Shown here: positions 1-10,816 of the stretch, piece after piece
Numbering within the stretch: position 1 is the stretch's first letter
How the letters are laid out: each line of letters starts with the position of its first letter
DNA from: Tragulus kanchil
Lineage: Eukaryota; Chordata; Mammalia; Artiodactyla; Tragulidae
Assembly: GCA_022376925.1 (NCBI GenBank)
Contig: JAIOJX010000005.1
Span: 90,927,001 to 90,991,000 of the forward strand
Direction of reading: 5' to 3'
DNA length: 64,000 nt
Program-made: the position numbers and the translations under genes
The notes under the pieces: model-generated
What the model saw: the letters and a program-made list of their open reading frames with translations, nothing else
Databases searched by the model: none
Told to the model about the DNA's origin: nothing

Positions 1-163
1 GGCTTCAGTAGTTGTGGCTCCCAGGGTGTAGAGCACAGTTTCAATAGTTGTGGCCCACACTCTTCGTTGCTCTGTAGCATGTGGGAACTTCCTGGATCAG
101 GGATTGAACCCATGTCTCCTGCATTGGAGGTGGATTCTTTACCACTGAGACACCAGAGAAGCC
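1..163 (-). mobile_element. CHR-type tRNA-Glu SINE, antisense, truncated by window edge
   Basis: The element ends in the reverse complement of the tRNA-like head (CCACTGAGACACCAGAGAAGCCC near 144-163). Upstream is the ruminant CHR body with tandem TTCAGTAGTTGTGGCTC-like motifs. No transcription unit is implied beyond a relic Pol III promoter. Confidence 0.8.
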
Positions 164-1164
164 CTATTTTCAACCTATTACATGATTTTGTGCTTTTATG
201 ACCCACTTCAAAGAAACTCTTAATCTCTTTGAGAAGAGATGGGCTATAAGATGAGAAAAGCATTAGTGAACCCAACAGCCTTAAATAGAACAACTAGGCC
301 TCCCAGATTCCCTGGAAGAGCCTCCATTTCATATATTCTTTTCATTCTTCCCAACAAAAACCCCCAAATACACTAGATATTTTGGTACTTCAGCATCCTG
401 TATATATTACCGTATGTCTTGAGGTTTTACTCTGAAAAATGATATAGCAGATCTACTAGTTTGTACACAATATTCTAAAGTGTATGCTCAAACAACAGAC
501 TGGATTCTGTCTAATTGTACACAAGTTATGCAAAACACATACTAAACAAAGGACACACCAGTGGAGAGAGCATCATCAGAGATTTCTTAGCAGAACTTCA
601 CTGCTACTACTTGGACCCAGCTTTATGGGATATGGGATTTGTGGAATCAAGATAAACTGAAACAAGAGCCTGGCAGTGTAGGGAGCATGATAAGAACATG
701 TGAAAAATCAAATGATGGTACCAACTGTGTCTTAAGTATCTGGCCCTCATTTTGTCTGTATTGGCTCTGTTAAATCTCTAAATCTTTTCATCTGTTCTCA
801 GACTCAGAATGATTTGTGAATTCTACTATTTTCTTCTGATCCTGAGAGCAGGACTGGAAATCGGTGGCCATTCCCTGAATGAGTCAGTAAGGGCTCTTGA
901 GACAGGTCTCTTCCCTAACAAGACATCTCTAAACTTCAGTTTCCAGAGGAGGAAATTGAGGAATCCTTAAGATGGGGGGCAGCACGTTCACTAGGTTCAC
1001 CCAGGGCAACGGGCATCACAGAGGAACAAAGAAGAGTGAGGGGGGAGGTGAGGTGGGGAGAGCACAGGTGAAACTCCCAAGGTAAATCAAGCTCGGTCCC
1101 GTGTCAGGGAGACCGGGGAGTGGAAGGAGCTGGAGAGAACATGCCCACTCAGGAGGGCCAGAGC
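164..1164. other. Non-coding DNA without recognised genes
   Basis: I see no exon-like frame, RNA gene or clear young repeat here. The part 930-1020 has a weak MIR-like flavour (GAGGAGGAAATTGAGG), too degraded to call. Confidence 0.5.
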
Positions 1165-3356
1165 TGCTCAGTTCCAGCCAATTATTACCTAAGAACAAGG
1201 GCCCAGTGTTGCCAGATCTTCAAGAGAATCTGGAAATTCAGATTTTTTATGGGAAAACATTGGCAATTCATTCAATATGGCTAAAAATAAAAGGAAGTTA
1301 AAATTGGGCAGGCCAAACAAAACACCTCTGGAGATCAGATTTGGCTTTTTTTCTCCACTAATTTCTAGATGATTTCCAAGCTTTCTTCTGGCCTCAGACT
1401 TCCATGACCCTACACTCAGCCTGTCTGATCCCTAACCCACGTCAGCTTTGCTAACATATTCCAGTACTCACCAGATCTAAAGCATAATAGCTTTGGAAGA
1501 GCTCTTTGGCAAGTGCTGGACCATGACAGATTTACAAGGCTTTTAAGGTCAGTGAGTGCCCTTTTTTGGTGGCCATGCTGTTGACATAATTCAGAGGCCT
1601 CAGCAGTTAATTGCTTGTGTTAATTATCCCTTTCAGGGACAGTTAGTGCAGTTTAATTCCAGGACCCAGAGCTGTTTCTCTAAATATTTTCCTTCCTGTT
1701 CTTCCTTCTCACTCAAATGTGAGATAATAACCAGCTTGAAAATTGATCCTGATGTCTGCTTGGACAAGGTATATTTATTTATAAACTTGTTTTATTTATT
1801 TATTTCTGAGTTGTACATCTTGCAGAATCTTAGTTCTCCAATTGGGGATCAAACCCAGACCCGTGACATTGGAAACTTGATGTCCAGACTACTGAATTGG
1901 CAGGAAGTACCCTATAGGCTTGTCTTAAGGTGCTTAGACAAAGAAATCATCATCTTTACCTGGGCAGGATTTCACCATGTAGTATCTCTTTAAGAGAGAG
2001 CTGTGAATAGAGCTATTTGGCTCTTATGTGTTAATACGAAAGTTTAGGGGTTATTTTTTTGGCATTATTTATATGGATCCAAAAAATAAAAATGAGAACA
2101 AAAGTAGTGGACTTGCACTTAATCCAATCCTTTAATCTTTCTAATAATTCCTATTCCTGGAAGAATAATGCAGTTAAGTTCTTTAATGTAATACATATAT
2201 ATATAATTTATTTATTTGGCTGTGTTGGGTCTTAGTTGAGGCTTGTGGGATCTAGTTCCCTGCTCAGTTCCAGCCAATTATTACCTAAGAACAAGGGCCC
2301 AGTGTTGCCAGATCTTCAAGAGAATCTGGAAATTCAGATTTTTTATGGGAAAACATTGGCAATTCATTCAATATGGCTAAAAATAAAAGGAAGTTAAAAT
2401 TGGGCAGGCCAAACAAAACACCTCTGGAGATCAGATTTGGCTTTTTTTCTCCACTAATTTCTAGATGATTTCCAAGCTTTCTTCTGGCCTCAGACTTCCA
2501 TGACCCTACACTCAGCCTGTCTGATCCCTAACCCACGTCAGCTTTGCTAACATATTCCAGTACTCACCAGATCTAAAGCATAATAGCTTTGGAAGAGCTC
2601 TTTGGCAAGTGCTGGACCATGACAGATTTACAAGGCTTTTAAGGTCAGTGAGTGCCCTTTTTTGGTGGCCATGCTGTTGACATAATTCAGAGGCCTCAGC
2701 AGTTAATTGCTTGTGTTAATTATCCCTTTCAGGGACAGTTAGTGCAGTTTAATTCCAGGACCCAGAGCTGTTTCTCTAAATATTTTCCTTCCTGTTCTTC
2801 CTTCTCACTCAAATGTGAGATAATAACCAGCTTGAAAATTGATCCTGATGTCTGCTTGGACAAGGTATATTTATTTATAAACTTGTTTTATTTATTTATT
2901 TCTGAGTTGTACATCTTGCAGAATCTTAGTTCTCCAATTGGGGATCAAACCCAGACCCGTGACATTGGAAACTTGATGTCCAGACTACTGAATTGGCAGG
3001 AAGTACCCTATAGGCTTGTCTTAAGGTGCTTAGACAAAGAAATCATCATCTTTACCTGGGCAGGATTTCACCATGTAGTATCTCTTTAAGAGAGAGCTGT
3101 GAATAGAGCTATTTGGCTCTTATGTGTTAATACGAAAGTTTAGGGGTTATTTTTTTGGCATTATTTATATGGATCCAAAAAATAAAAATGAGAACAAAAG
3201 TAGTGGACTTGCACTTAATCCAATCCTTTAATCTTTCTAATAATTCCTATTCCTGGAAGAATAATGCAGTTAAGTTCTTTAATGTAATACATATATATAT
3301 AATTTATTTATTTGGCTGTGTTGGGTCTTAGTTGAGGCTTGTGGGATCTAGTTCCC
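1165..3356. repeat. Direct duplication 1 (unit 1096 bp)
   Basis: Copy one is 1165-2260 and copy two is 2261-3356, directly abutting, with no difference that I could see. The junction has 2-3 bases of shared sequence (CTG). The unit contains an antisense SINE at 1785-1912. The copies sit in otherwise single-copy DNA, and the left outer edge is not at a repeat boundary. Confidence 0.95.
1785..1912 (-). mobile_element. Old CHR-type SINE, antisense (copy at 2881-3008)
   Basis: A T-rich tail at 1775-1803 is followed by a diverged body with GATCAAACCCAGACCC (box B region, reverse strand) and CTGAATTGGCAGG at the head. Its open frame, seen twice, is chance coding. Confidence 0.65.
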
Positions 3357-3703
3357 TGATCAGGGATCAAACCCTGGCCCCACTGCATTGGGAACACAGA
3401 GTTTCTTTTTTTTTTTTAAGATTTATTTATTTATTTATTTTGGGGGGGTGGTTGGCCCATGTGGACCTCCCATTGCGGTGGCCTCTGTTGTCGCAGAGCA
3501 CTGGCTCTGGGCCCATGCGCTCCAGAGCTCTGGCTCGGTCATTGGACACATTGGTCCAGCTGCTCCGCAGCACATGGGATCTTCCCAGGCCAGGGATCGA
3601 ACTGGCGCTCCTTGTACTGCAAGGCGGTGTCCTTACCCACTGGACCAACAGGGAAGCCCCGGGACACAGAGTCTTAACCAGTGGGCTATCAGGGAAGTCC
3701 CTG
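3300..3703 (-). mobile_element. CHR-type SINE, antisense, split by a younger SINE
   Basis: The body (TTGGCTGTGTTGGGTCTTAG) starts near 3311. The head sequence is interrupted after 3402 and resumes at 3661 with CTTAACCAGTGGGCTATCAGGGAAGTCCC. The intervening element is flanked by a near-perfect target-site duplication (3390-3402 and 3661-3672). Confidence 0.8.
3403..3660 (-). mobile_element. Long CHR-like tRNA-Glu SINE, antisense, nested
   Basis: A T-run and TTTATT repeats (the reversed tail) are followed by a GC-rich body (GTGGCCTCTGTTGTCGCAGAGC) and the reversed tRNA head ending GGACCAACAGGGAAGCCCC. The flanking duplication is GGGAACACAGAGT / GGGACACAGAGT. Its body differs from the other SINEs here and is shared by seven more insertions in the window. 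Confidence 0.85.
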
Positions 3704-3704
3704 T

Positions 3705-4145
3705 AATATTTTTAAAGCTGAGTTTATTGGATGTGATGAGCTAAGATTTGTTTTTTTGCTTTATACCAATGAGCTATTTTCCAAACAAGTGGCCCTGACT
3801 TTACCTGAGAAGTCCATAGCAGATACTGGTAATTGGAAGTAATCATCTGAGTAAATAAAACAAGCAAAGTGAAGTAAATAAAACATAGTGTTTTCAGAGG
3901 AATCACCGACATTACTGTGATAGAGCTGACCAAGAGGAGCAGGGCCTGGCTCCAGTGATGAGTCAGCTTTCCCTTGCACTTAAAGGAGTTTGGATGTTTA
4001 ACTTTTAAACCAAACCTGAAAGAATTGATCAGAATATTGCCTGATCATTAAAGACACACCATCTGATGTTATACTGGTAACAACTTTGCATTTAAAAAGT
4101 CAGCTTTATGTTCACCCATGTTTTGGCTAGCCTTTCAGATTTAAC
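3705..4145. other. Non-coding DNA, no recognised feature
   Basis: This is AT-rich single-copy sequence. Short frames on the minus strand show no family resemblance. Confidence 0.5.
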
Positions 4146-4369
4146 AGTGGAGGCGGGCTCTCAGCTCTTGAGAGGCAAGGACCTTTGGTTCACAGCACCT
4201 TCCAAATACATTCAGTTCATTTTATTCTAAGTGCACAAATACCTCCTAAATGTACTCAGTTGTTTCTGTTGAACTAAAGCTGTTTGATTAATCATTTTGT
4301 TATATGGAAGACTTAGGTCAGTAGGCGTTTTATATACTCATTTAAAGATTTGTTTTACACATTCATTTA

Positions 4370-4500
4370 AAGATTTGGCATCACTGACTCAATGGATGTG
4401 AGTTTGAGCGGACTGCGGGACATGGTGAAGGACAGGGAAGCCTGGTGTGCTGCAGTCCATGGGGTCACAAAGAGTCAGACGTGACTGAGTGCCTGAACTG
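4370..4500 (+). mobile_element. BovB LINE 3' end (copy at 5455-5585)
   Basis: The sequence GGCATCACTGACTCAATGG through GTGAAGGACAGGGAAGCCTGG to GTCACAAAGAGTCAGACGTG and CTGAACTGAA is the typical BovB terminus. BovB is abundant in ruminants and supports the host assignment. It is heavily 5'-truncated and non-coding. Confidence 0.88.
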
Positions 4501-4502
4501 AA

Positions 4503-4680
4503 ATATTTGTTGAACTTTTACTATGTGCCAAGCAGGATTCTTAGTGCTAGGGATATGGGTTAATCGTGTGGGTTAGTTGCCTTAATGAATAAAAACACAG
4601 TGTGATAAATTTTATAAGAGTAAGATTGCCCAAATTATTGTGAGACCTTCGAGAAGAAATGATTAACTGTTTAAGTGCCT
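4503..4680 (+). repeat. L2/MIR-type ancient relic (copy at 5588-5765)
   Basis: The stretch ATTTGTTGAACTTTTACTATGTGCCAAGCAGG followed by TTCTTAGTGCTAGGGATA is the conserved 3' core of L2/MIR elements. Beyond 4680 to about 5010 the sequence is single-copy with no call. Confidence 0.65.
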
Positions 4681-6104
4681 GGATGGCATCAAATAATAGG
4701 AAACTTTTAGGCCAAGTCTTGAAGCAGGAGATGCAGAAAGGATTATGGCCCCTCCAGCGGCTGGTGGGGACTGAGGAGTCCGAGGCACACAGGAAGGGAG
4801 GAACGTGCGTAAAGGATGAATTGTGGCAGTGACTCTGGGAGCACAGGCTTGGGTACCTCCTGCAGAGGTAGTTGGGGCTGAATTGTTGCGGATCTTTAGA
4901 GGAAAACAGAAAGAATCAGGTAGCTTGGTGGGTATCTAAATACCAATGTCATATGAACAAAAACGTGGATTTGTCAAACCAGTTTTTCATTTTCATTTGT
5001 AATTTTATTTATCATGTTTTATAATTAACTGCTATTTTTAAAATTTTAATTATTTTTAGCTGTACTGAGTCTTCACTGCTGCATGGGCTTTTCTCTAATT
5101 TGTGGAAAGTGGGAGCTATTCTCTACTTTGGTGCGTGGGCTTCTCATTGTGGTGGCTTCTCTTGTGGCAGAGCACAGACTGTAGGGCTTGTGGGCTTCTT
5201 TAGTTGTGACTCCCAGGCTCTGCAGTTGTGGTGCATTTGCAGTGGAGGCGGGCTCTCAGACAAGGACCTTTGGTTCACAGCACCTTCCAAATACATTCAG
5301 TTCATTTTATTCTAAGTGCACAAATACCTCCTAAATGTACTCAGTTGTTTCTGTTGAACTAAAGCTGTTTGATTAATCATTTTGTTATATGGAAGACTTA
5401 GGTCAGTAGGCGTTTTATATACTCATTTAAAGATTTGTTTTACACATTCATTTAAAGATTTGGCATCACTGACTCAATGGATGTGAGTTTGAGCGGACTG
5501 CGGCACATGGTGAAGGACAGGGAAGCCTGGTGTGCTGCAGTCCATGGGGTCACAAAGAGTCAGACGTGACTGAGTGCCTGAACTGAAATATTTGTTGAAC
5601 TTTTACTATGTGCCAAGCAGGATTCTTAGTGCTAGGGATATGGGTTAATCGTGTGGGTTAGTTGCCTTAATGAATAAAAACACAGTGTGATAAATTTTAT
5701 AAGAGTAAGATTGCCCAAATTATTGTGAGACCTTCGAGAAGAAATGATTAACTGTTTAAGTGCCTGGATGGCATCAAATAATAGGAAACTTTTAGGCCAA
5801 GTCTTGAAGCAGGAGATGCAGAAAGGATTATGGCCCCTCCAGCGGCTGGTGGGGACTGAGGAGTCCGAGGCACACAGGAAGGGAGGAACGTGCGTAAAGG
5901 ATGAATTGTGGCAGTGACTCTGGGAGCACAGGCTTGGGTACCTCCTGCAGAGGTAGTTGGGGCTGAATTGTTGCGGATCTTTAGAGGAAAACAGAAAGAA
6001 TCAGGTAGCTTGGTGGGTATCTAAATACCAATGTCATATGAACAAAAACGTGGATTTGTCAAACCAGTTTTTCATTTTCATTTGTAATTTTATTTATCAT
6101 GTTT

Positions 6105-6428
6105 TATAATTAACTGCTATTTTTAAAATTTTAATTATTTTTAGCTGTACTGAGTCTTCACTGCTGCATGGGCTTTTCTCTAATTTGTGGAAAGTGGGAG
6201 CTATTCTCTACTTTGGTGCGTGGGCTTCTCATTGTGGTGGCTTCTCTTGTGGCAGAGCACAGACTGTAGGGCTTGTGGGCTTCTTTAGTTGTGACTCCCA
6301 GGCTCTGCAGTTGTGGTGCATGGCCTTAGTTGCTCCACAGCATGTGGGATCTTCCCAGATCAGGAACTGAACCTGTGTCTCCTGCACTGACAGGTGGATT
6401 CTTCACCACTGAGTCACCAGGGAAACAC
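6105..6428 (-). mobile_element. CHR-type SINE, antisense (copies at 5020-5235 partial and 7213-7536)
   Basis: A full element runs from an AT-rich tail through the body (TTTTTAGCTGTACTGAGTCTTCACTGC) to the reversed head CACCACTGAGTCACCAGGGAAAC. The 5020 copy is cut at 5235 where the duplication junction falls. Confidence 0.85.
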
Positions 6429-6535
6429 TATATATATAATTTTTGAATGACACTATTCATTGCTGGTAGTCCGGAAGCTCCATGTGAGGGGGAATAATCA
6501 TCTTTGATTTTCTTTTGCACTTAGAAGTTAAATAG

Positions 6536-6830
6536 GGCTTCCCTGGTGGTCCAGTGGGTAAGGACATCGCCTTGCAGTGCAAGGGGCGCCGCTTCGATCC
6601 CTGGCCTGGGAAGATCCCACGTGCCGCGGAGCGACTGGACCGATGTGTCCAATTACCATGCACCCAGAGCTGGTACTCTGCAACAACAGAGGCCACTGCG
6701 ATGGGAGGCCCACATGGGCCAAAGAACAAAGATGAATGAAAATAGATAAATGAGAGAGAGACCAATAGAAGTGACCCACCCGCCCCGCTCCTTCCCCACC
6801 TCCCCCCACCCCCAAAAAGAAATAAAAAAC
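6536..6830 (+). mobile_element. Long CHR-like tRNA-Glu SINE, sense (copy at 7644-7938)
   Basis: The tRNA-Glu-like head GGCTTCCCTGGTGGTCCAGTG (box A region) and GCTTCGATCCC (box B region, near 6590) lead to the GC-rich body. The tail follows with AAAGAACAAAGATGAATGAAAAT, a C-rich stretch and AAAAAGAAATAAAAAA. This is the most complete copy of this SINE type in the window. Confidence 0.85.
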
Positions 6831-8115
6831 ACAGTGAGAAAAAAGAACAGAACAAAGCACAGTGAGGACATTTTTCTTATCTGGATGTATGGAAGCCTGA
6901 AAACATAGAGTGAGGAATAATTGGGAGGTGAGGAAGTGGAAAAGAGAGGGAGGCACTCTTTCAATTCTTCTAAGAAACCCTTTAGAACATGCTACAGCAG
7001 TAACCATTTGACTAAACGTTTGTGCCAAGTATCACACCTAGTGCTTTGTAAATATTATTTCCTGTGTTCTGCATAAAACCCTGTGGACACTGGAGGCAGA
7101 AGGAGGGTTTTTTTTTTTTAGATACCACTAAAGACAGTTTTTCATATGCAAAAAAACGTGGATTTGTCAAACCAGTTTTTCATTTTCATTTGTAATTTTA
7201 TTTATCATGTTTTATAATTAACTGCTATTTTTAAAATTTTAATTATTTTTAGCTGTACTGAGTCTTCACTGCTGCATGGGCTTTTCTCTAATTTGTGGAA
7301 AGTGGGAGCTATTCTCTACTTTGGTGCGTGGGCTTCTCATTGTGGTGGCTTCTCTTGTGGCAGAGCACAGACTGTAGGGCTTGTGGGCTTCTTTAGTTGT
7401 GACTCCCAGGCTCTGCAGTTGTGGTGCATGGCCTTAGTTGCTCCACAGCATGTGGGATCTTCCCAGATCAGGAACTGAACCTGTGTCTCCTGCACTGACA
7501 GGTGGATTCTTCACCACTGAGTCACCAGGGAAACACTATATATATAATTTTTGAATGACACTATTCATTGCTGGTAGTCCGGAAGCTCCATGTGAGGGGG
7601 AATAATCATCTTTGATTTTCTTTTGCACTTAGAAGTTAAATAGGGCTTCCCTGGTGGTCCAGTGGGTAAGGACATCGCCTTGCAGTGCAAGGGGCGCCGC
7701 TTCGATCCCTGGCCTGGGAAGATCCCACGTGCCGCGGAGCGACTGGACCGATGTGTCCAATTACCATGCACCCAGAGCTGGTACTCTGCAACAACAGAGG
7801 CCACTGCGATGGGAGGCCCACATGGGCCAAAGAACAAAGATGAATGAAAATAGATAAATGAGAGAGAGACCAATAGAAGTGACCCACCCGCCCCGCTCCT
7901 TCCCCACCTCCCCCCACCCCCAAAAAGAAATAAAAAACACAGTGAGAAAAAAGAACAGAACAAAGCACAGTGAGGACATTTTTCTTATCTGGATGTATGG
8001 AAGCCTGAAAACATAGAGTGAGGAATAATTGGGAGGTGAGGAAGTGGAAAAGAGAGGGAGGCACTCTTTCAATTCTTCTAAGAAACCCTTTAGAACATGC
8101 TACAGCAGTAACCAT

Positions 8116-10324
8116 TTGACTAAACGTTTGTGCCAAGTATCACACCTAGTGCTTTGTAAATATTATTTCCTGTGTTCTGCATAAAACCCTGTGGACACTG
8201 GAGGCAGAAGGAGGGTTATTAATCCTTTTCTAATTTATCTCATGTAGATTAAAAAGATACCACTTGAAAATCATGGCACTGTGTCTGATGCATAGAAAGT
8301 GTTAGATCACCTTAAATAACTAAAATCAGTCAAGTCTTTTAATTTAGGCTTATCCACAGAGAGGCGCAATTATGTAAGTGAGTGCAGTGGTCCACTCCTT
8401 TCTGTTAGCAGTTCACATTGAAATCACCTGGAGCCCTTTAGCAAACTGGCCTCAAGCCCAGAGATCTTGTTTTTGTGGGTCTAGAGAAGGCTCAGACAGT
8501 GGTCATTCTTAAGCCTCAAGGTTGCAGCCAGGTTTGAAATCCCCTGTGTAATATATGCTTTGATGATTAGAAACACGCTGTGTGCAGATACACCCTTAAA
8601 GTGGGGTCCTTTGCTTTTTTGCTTTTTTCTGCCCAGAGAGTTACCGTCTTTTCTTGAGAACTAGTTTAGAAAACAAGATCTTAGGTCTCTTTGTGGCCGT
8701 ATCTTGAGGCTTGTGGGATCTTAGTTCCTTGACCAAGGAATGAACCCTCATTCTTGGCAGTAAAACTACAGAGTCCTAAACACTGAACTGGCAGGGTATC
8801 CTCAAGGTTTTAGGTGTTTTTGGAGTCAAGAAAGTGTATTTTTGAGCAGGGGAAAGAGGAGAAAGCTGGAGTATGAAGACTGCCAAGACAAACGACTTCC
8901 TGCAGTGCTCAGTAGACAAAGGAACTGATTTTGTCTTATCAACTTTGAGGATCCAGCCTCACCTGCATTCTACCAACAAGTACCCTGATGACTGTGGAGA
9001 TGCATGTGGAAAGAGAGGCTCATAAGCTGTGTAGCTCCCTAAGTTGAGAAGAAAAGGAAGGGAGGAAATGAAAGAATGAAAGGAATGAAAGTAAGCCTCG
9101 CTTGGACTTCAGTGCCGCTTTGTTTTCTCTTCTTTGGCCATGGTGACCTGTAGGCTCTTTTGGACCAAAGAGCAGGTTGTCATTGTCACTGAGGTTTCTC
9201 CTCACAGAGATTTCCCATTAGTTGACTAAACGTTTGTGCCAAGTATCACACCTAGTGCTTTGTAAATATTATTTCCTGTGTTCTGCATAAAACCCTGTGG
9301 ACACTGGAGGCAGAAGGAGGGTTATTAATCCTTTTCTAATTTATCTCATGTAGATTAAAAAGATACCACTTGAAAATCATGGCACTGTGTCTGATGCATA
9401 GAAAGTGTTAGATCACCTTAAATAACTAAAATCAGTCAAGTCTTTTAATTTAGGCTTATCCACAGAGAGGCGCAATTATGTAAGTGAGTGCAGTGGTCCA
9501 CTCCTTTCTGTTAGCAGTTCACATTGAAATCACCTGGAGCCCTTTAGCAAACTGGCCTCAAGCCCAGAGATCTTGTTTTTGTGGGTCTAGAGAAGGCTCA
9601 GACAGTGGTCATTCTTAAGCCTCAAGGTTGCAGCCAGGTTTGAAATCCCCTGTGTAATATATGCTTTGATGATTAGAAACACGCTCGTGTGCAGATACAA
9701 CCTTAAAGTGGGGTCCTTTGCTTTTTTGCTTTTTGCTGCCCAGAGAGTTACCGTCTTTTCTTGAGAACTAGTTTAGAAAACAAGATCTTAGGTCTCTTTG
9801 TGGCCGTATCTTGAGGCTTGTGGGATCTTAGTTCCTTGACCAAGGAATGAACCCTCATTCTTGGCAGTAAAACTACAGAGTCCTAAACACTGAACTGGCA
9901 GGGTATCCTCAAGGTTTTAGGTGTTTTTGGAGTCAAGAAAGTGTATTTTTGAGCAGGGGAAAGAGGAGAAAGCTGGAGTATGAAGACTGCCAAGACAAAC
10001 GACTTCCTGCAGTGCTCAGTAGACAAAGGAACTGATTTTGTCTTATCAACTTTGAGGATCCAGCCTCACCTGCATTCTACCAACAAGTACCCTGATGACT
10101 GTGGAGATGCATGTGGAAAGAGAGGCTCATAAGCTGTGTAGCTCCCTAAGTTGAGAAGAAAAGGAAGGGAGGAAATGAAAGAATGAAAGGAATGAAAGTA
10201 AGCCTCGCTTGGACTTCAGTGCCGCTTTGTTTTCTCTTCTTTGGCCATGGTGACCTGTAGGCTCTTTTGGACCAAAGAGCAGGTTGTCATTGTCACTGAG
10301 GTTTCTCCTCACAGAGATTTCCCA
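8116..10324. repeat. Direct duplication 4 (unit 1106-1107 bp), overlapping duplication 3
   Basis: Copy one is 8116-9217 and copy two is 9222-10324, with a 4-base linker. Differences are a 1-base insertion near 9687 and two substitutions near 9698 and 9734. The segment 8116-8217 belongs to both this and the previous duplication, so it exists three times (near 7008, 8116 and 9222). Confidence 0.94.
8690..8802 (-). mobile_element. Old CHR-type SINE, antisense (copy at 9797-9909)
   Basis: GAGGCTTGTGGGATCTTAG, then TTGACCAAGGAATGAACCC and AAACACTGAACTGGCAGGG match a diverged CHR body and reversed head. The flanks (8218-8689 and 8803-9217) hold no recognised gene. Confidence 0.7.
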
Positions 10325-10344
10325 CTTCCCTTTTTCTTCTTTTC

Positions 10345-10440
10345 GCAAAGTTTATTTTATTGAAGTATTGTTGACTTACGATGTTGTGCTACTTCCTGCT
10401 GTAGAGCAAAGTGATTCAATCATCCATATATATTTTAAAT
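10345..10440 (-). mobile_element. L1 3' end fragment, antisense
   Basis: TTTATTTTATTGAAGTATTG through GTTGTGCTACTTCCTGCTGTA and AGAGCAAAGTGATTCA is the reversed 3' UTR of cetartiodactyl L1. Confidence 0.7.
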
Positions 10441-10447
10441 TTTATGT

Positions 10448-10520
10448 ATTTGTTAGTCAATGGAGTCACAAAGAGTTGGACATGACTGAGTGACTGAGCA
10501 CACACACACACACACACACA
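10448..10520 (+). repeat. BovB-derived SINE tail with (CA)n
   Basis: CAATGGAGTCACAAAGAGTTGGACATGACTGAG is the Bov-A tail. It ends in about ten CA units (10500-10520), a common origin of ruminant CA microsatellites. Confidence 0.75.
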
Positions 10521-10816
10521 TTTATTTATTTAGTTTTGGCTGCATTGGGTCTTGTTTCAGTCCTCAGTGCTCAGGCTTCTTACTATGATGGCTTCTCTTG
10601 TTGCAGAGCATGGGCTCTAGGCATGTGGGCTTCAGTAGTTGCGGCACATGGGCTCAGTCGTTGTGACTCCTGGGCTCTAGAGCACAGGCTGAGTAGTCAT
10701 GGTGTGCTGGCTTAGTTGCTCCACAGCGTGTGGGATCTTCCCGGATCATGGACCGAACCTGTGTCTCCTGCATTGCCAGGTGGATTCTTTACCACTGAGC
10801 CACCAGGGAAGCCCCT
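10521..10816 (-). mobile_element. CHR-type SINE, antisense
   Basis: This is a full-length element from a TTTATTTATTTAG tail to the reversed head CCACTGAGCCACCAGGGAAGCCCC. Confidence 0.88.

Larger units (their letters stand above)
4146..6320. repeat. Direct duplication 2 (unit about 1085 bp)
   Basis: Copy one is 4146-5235 and copy two is 5241-6320. Copy two lacks 10 bases (the segment near 4165-4174) within its first 20 bases, and there is one G/C difference at 4428 versus 5513. The unit carries a BovB 3' end, an L2/MIR-like relic and the start of an antisense CHR SINE. Confidence 0.94.
6034..8217. repeat. Direct duplication 3 (unit 1108 bp)
   Basis: Copy one is 6034-7141 and copy two is 7142-8217. 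The last 30 or so bases of copy one (7110-7141) are a shortened, corrupted version of what follows copy two at 8218-8265. The first bases of copy two also differ (7149). Both full copies include the CHR SINE and the longer SINE at 6536-6830. Confidence 0.94.

Noticed and set aside
1556..3089. Two identical 145-codon frames
   Set aside because: They are one sequence seen twice through duplication 1. The frame runs through an antisense SINE and has no domain, splice support or conserved start.
6536..6610. A functional tRNA-Glu gene
   Set aside because: The head of the SINE has tRNA-like box A and box B but is fused to a SINE body and has lost tRNA folding positions. It is one of many copies.
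6457..8136. Frames of 103-166 codons on the minus strand, present twice
   Set aside because: They translate the long CHR-like SINE and its C-rich tail. The same peptide pieces (SQARDR-GAPCTARRCPYPLDHQGSP) recur at eight SINE sites.
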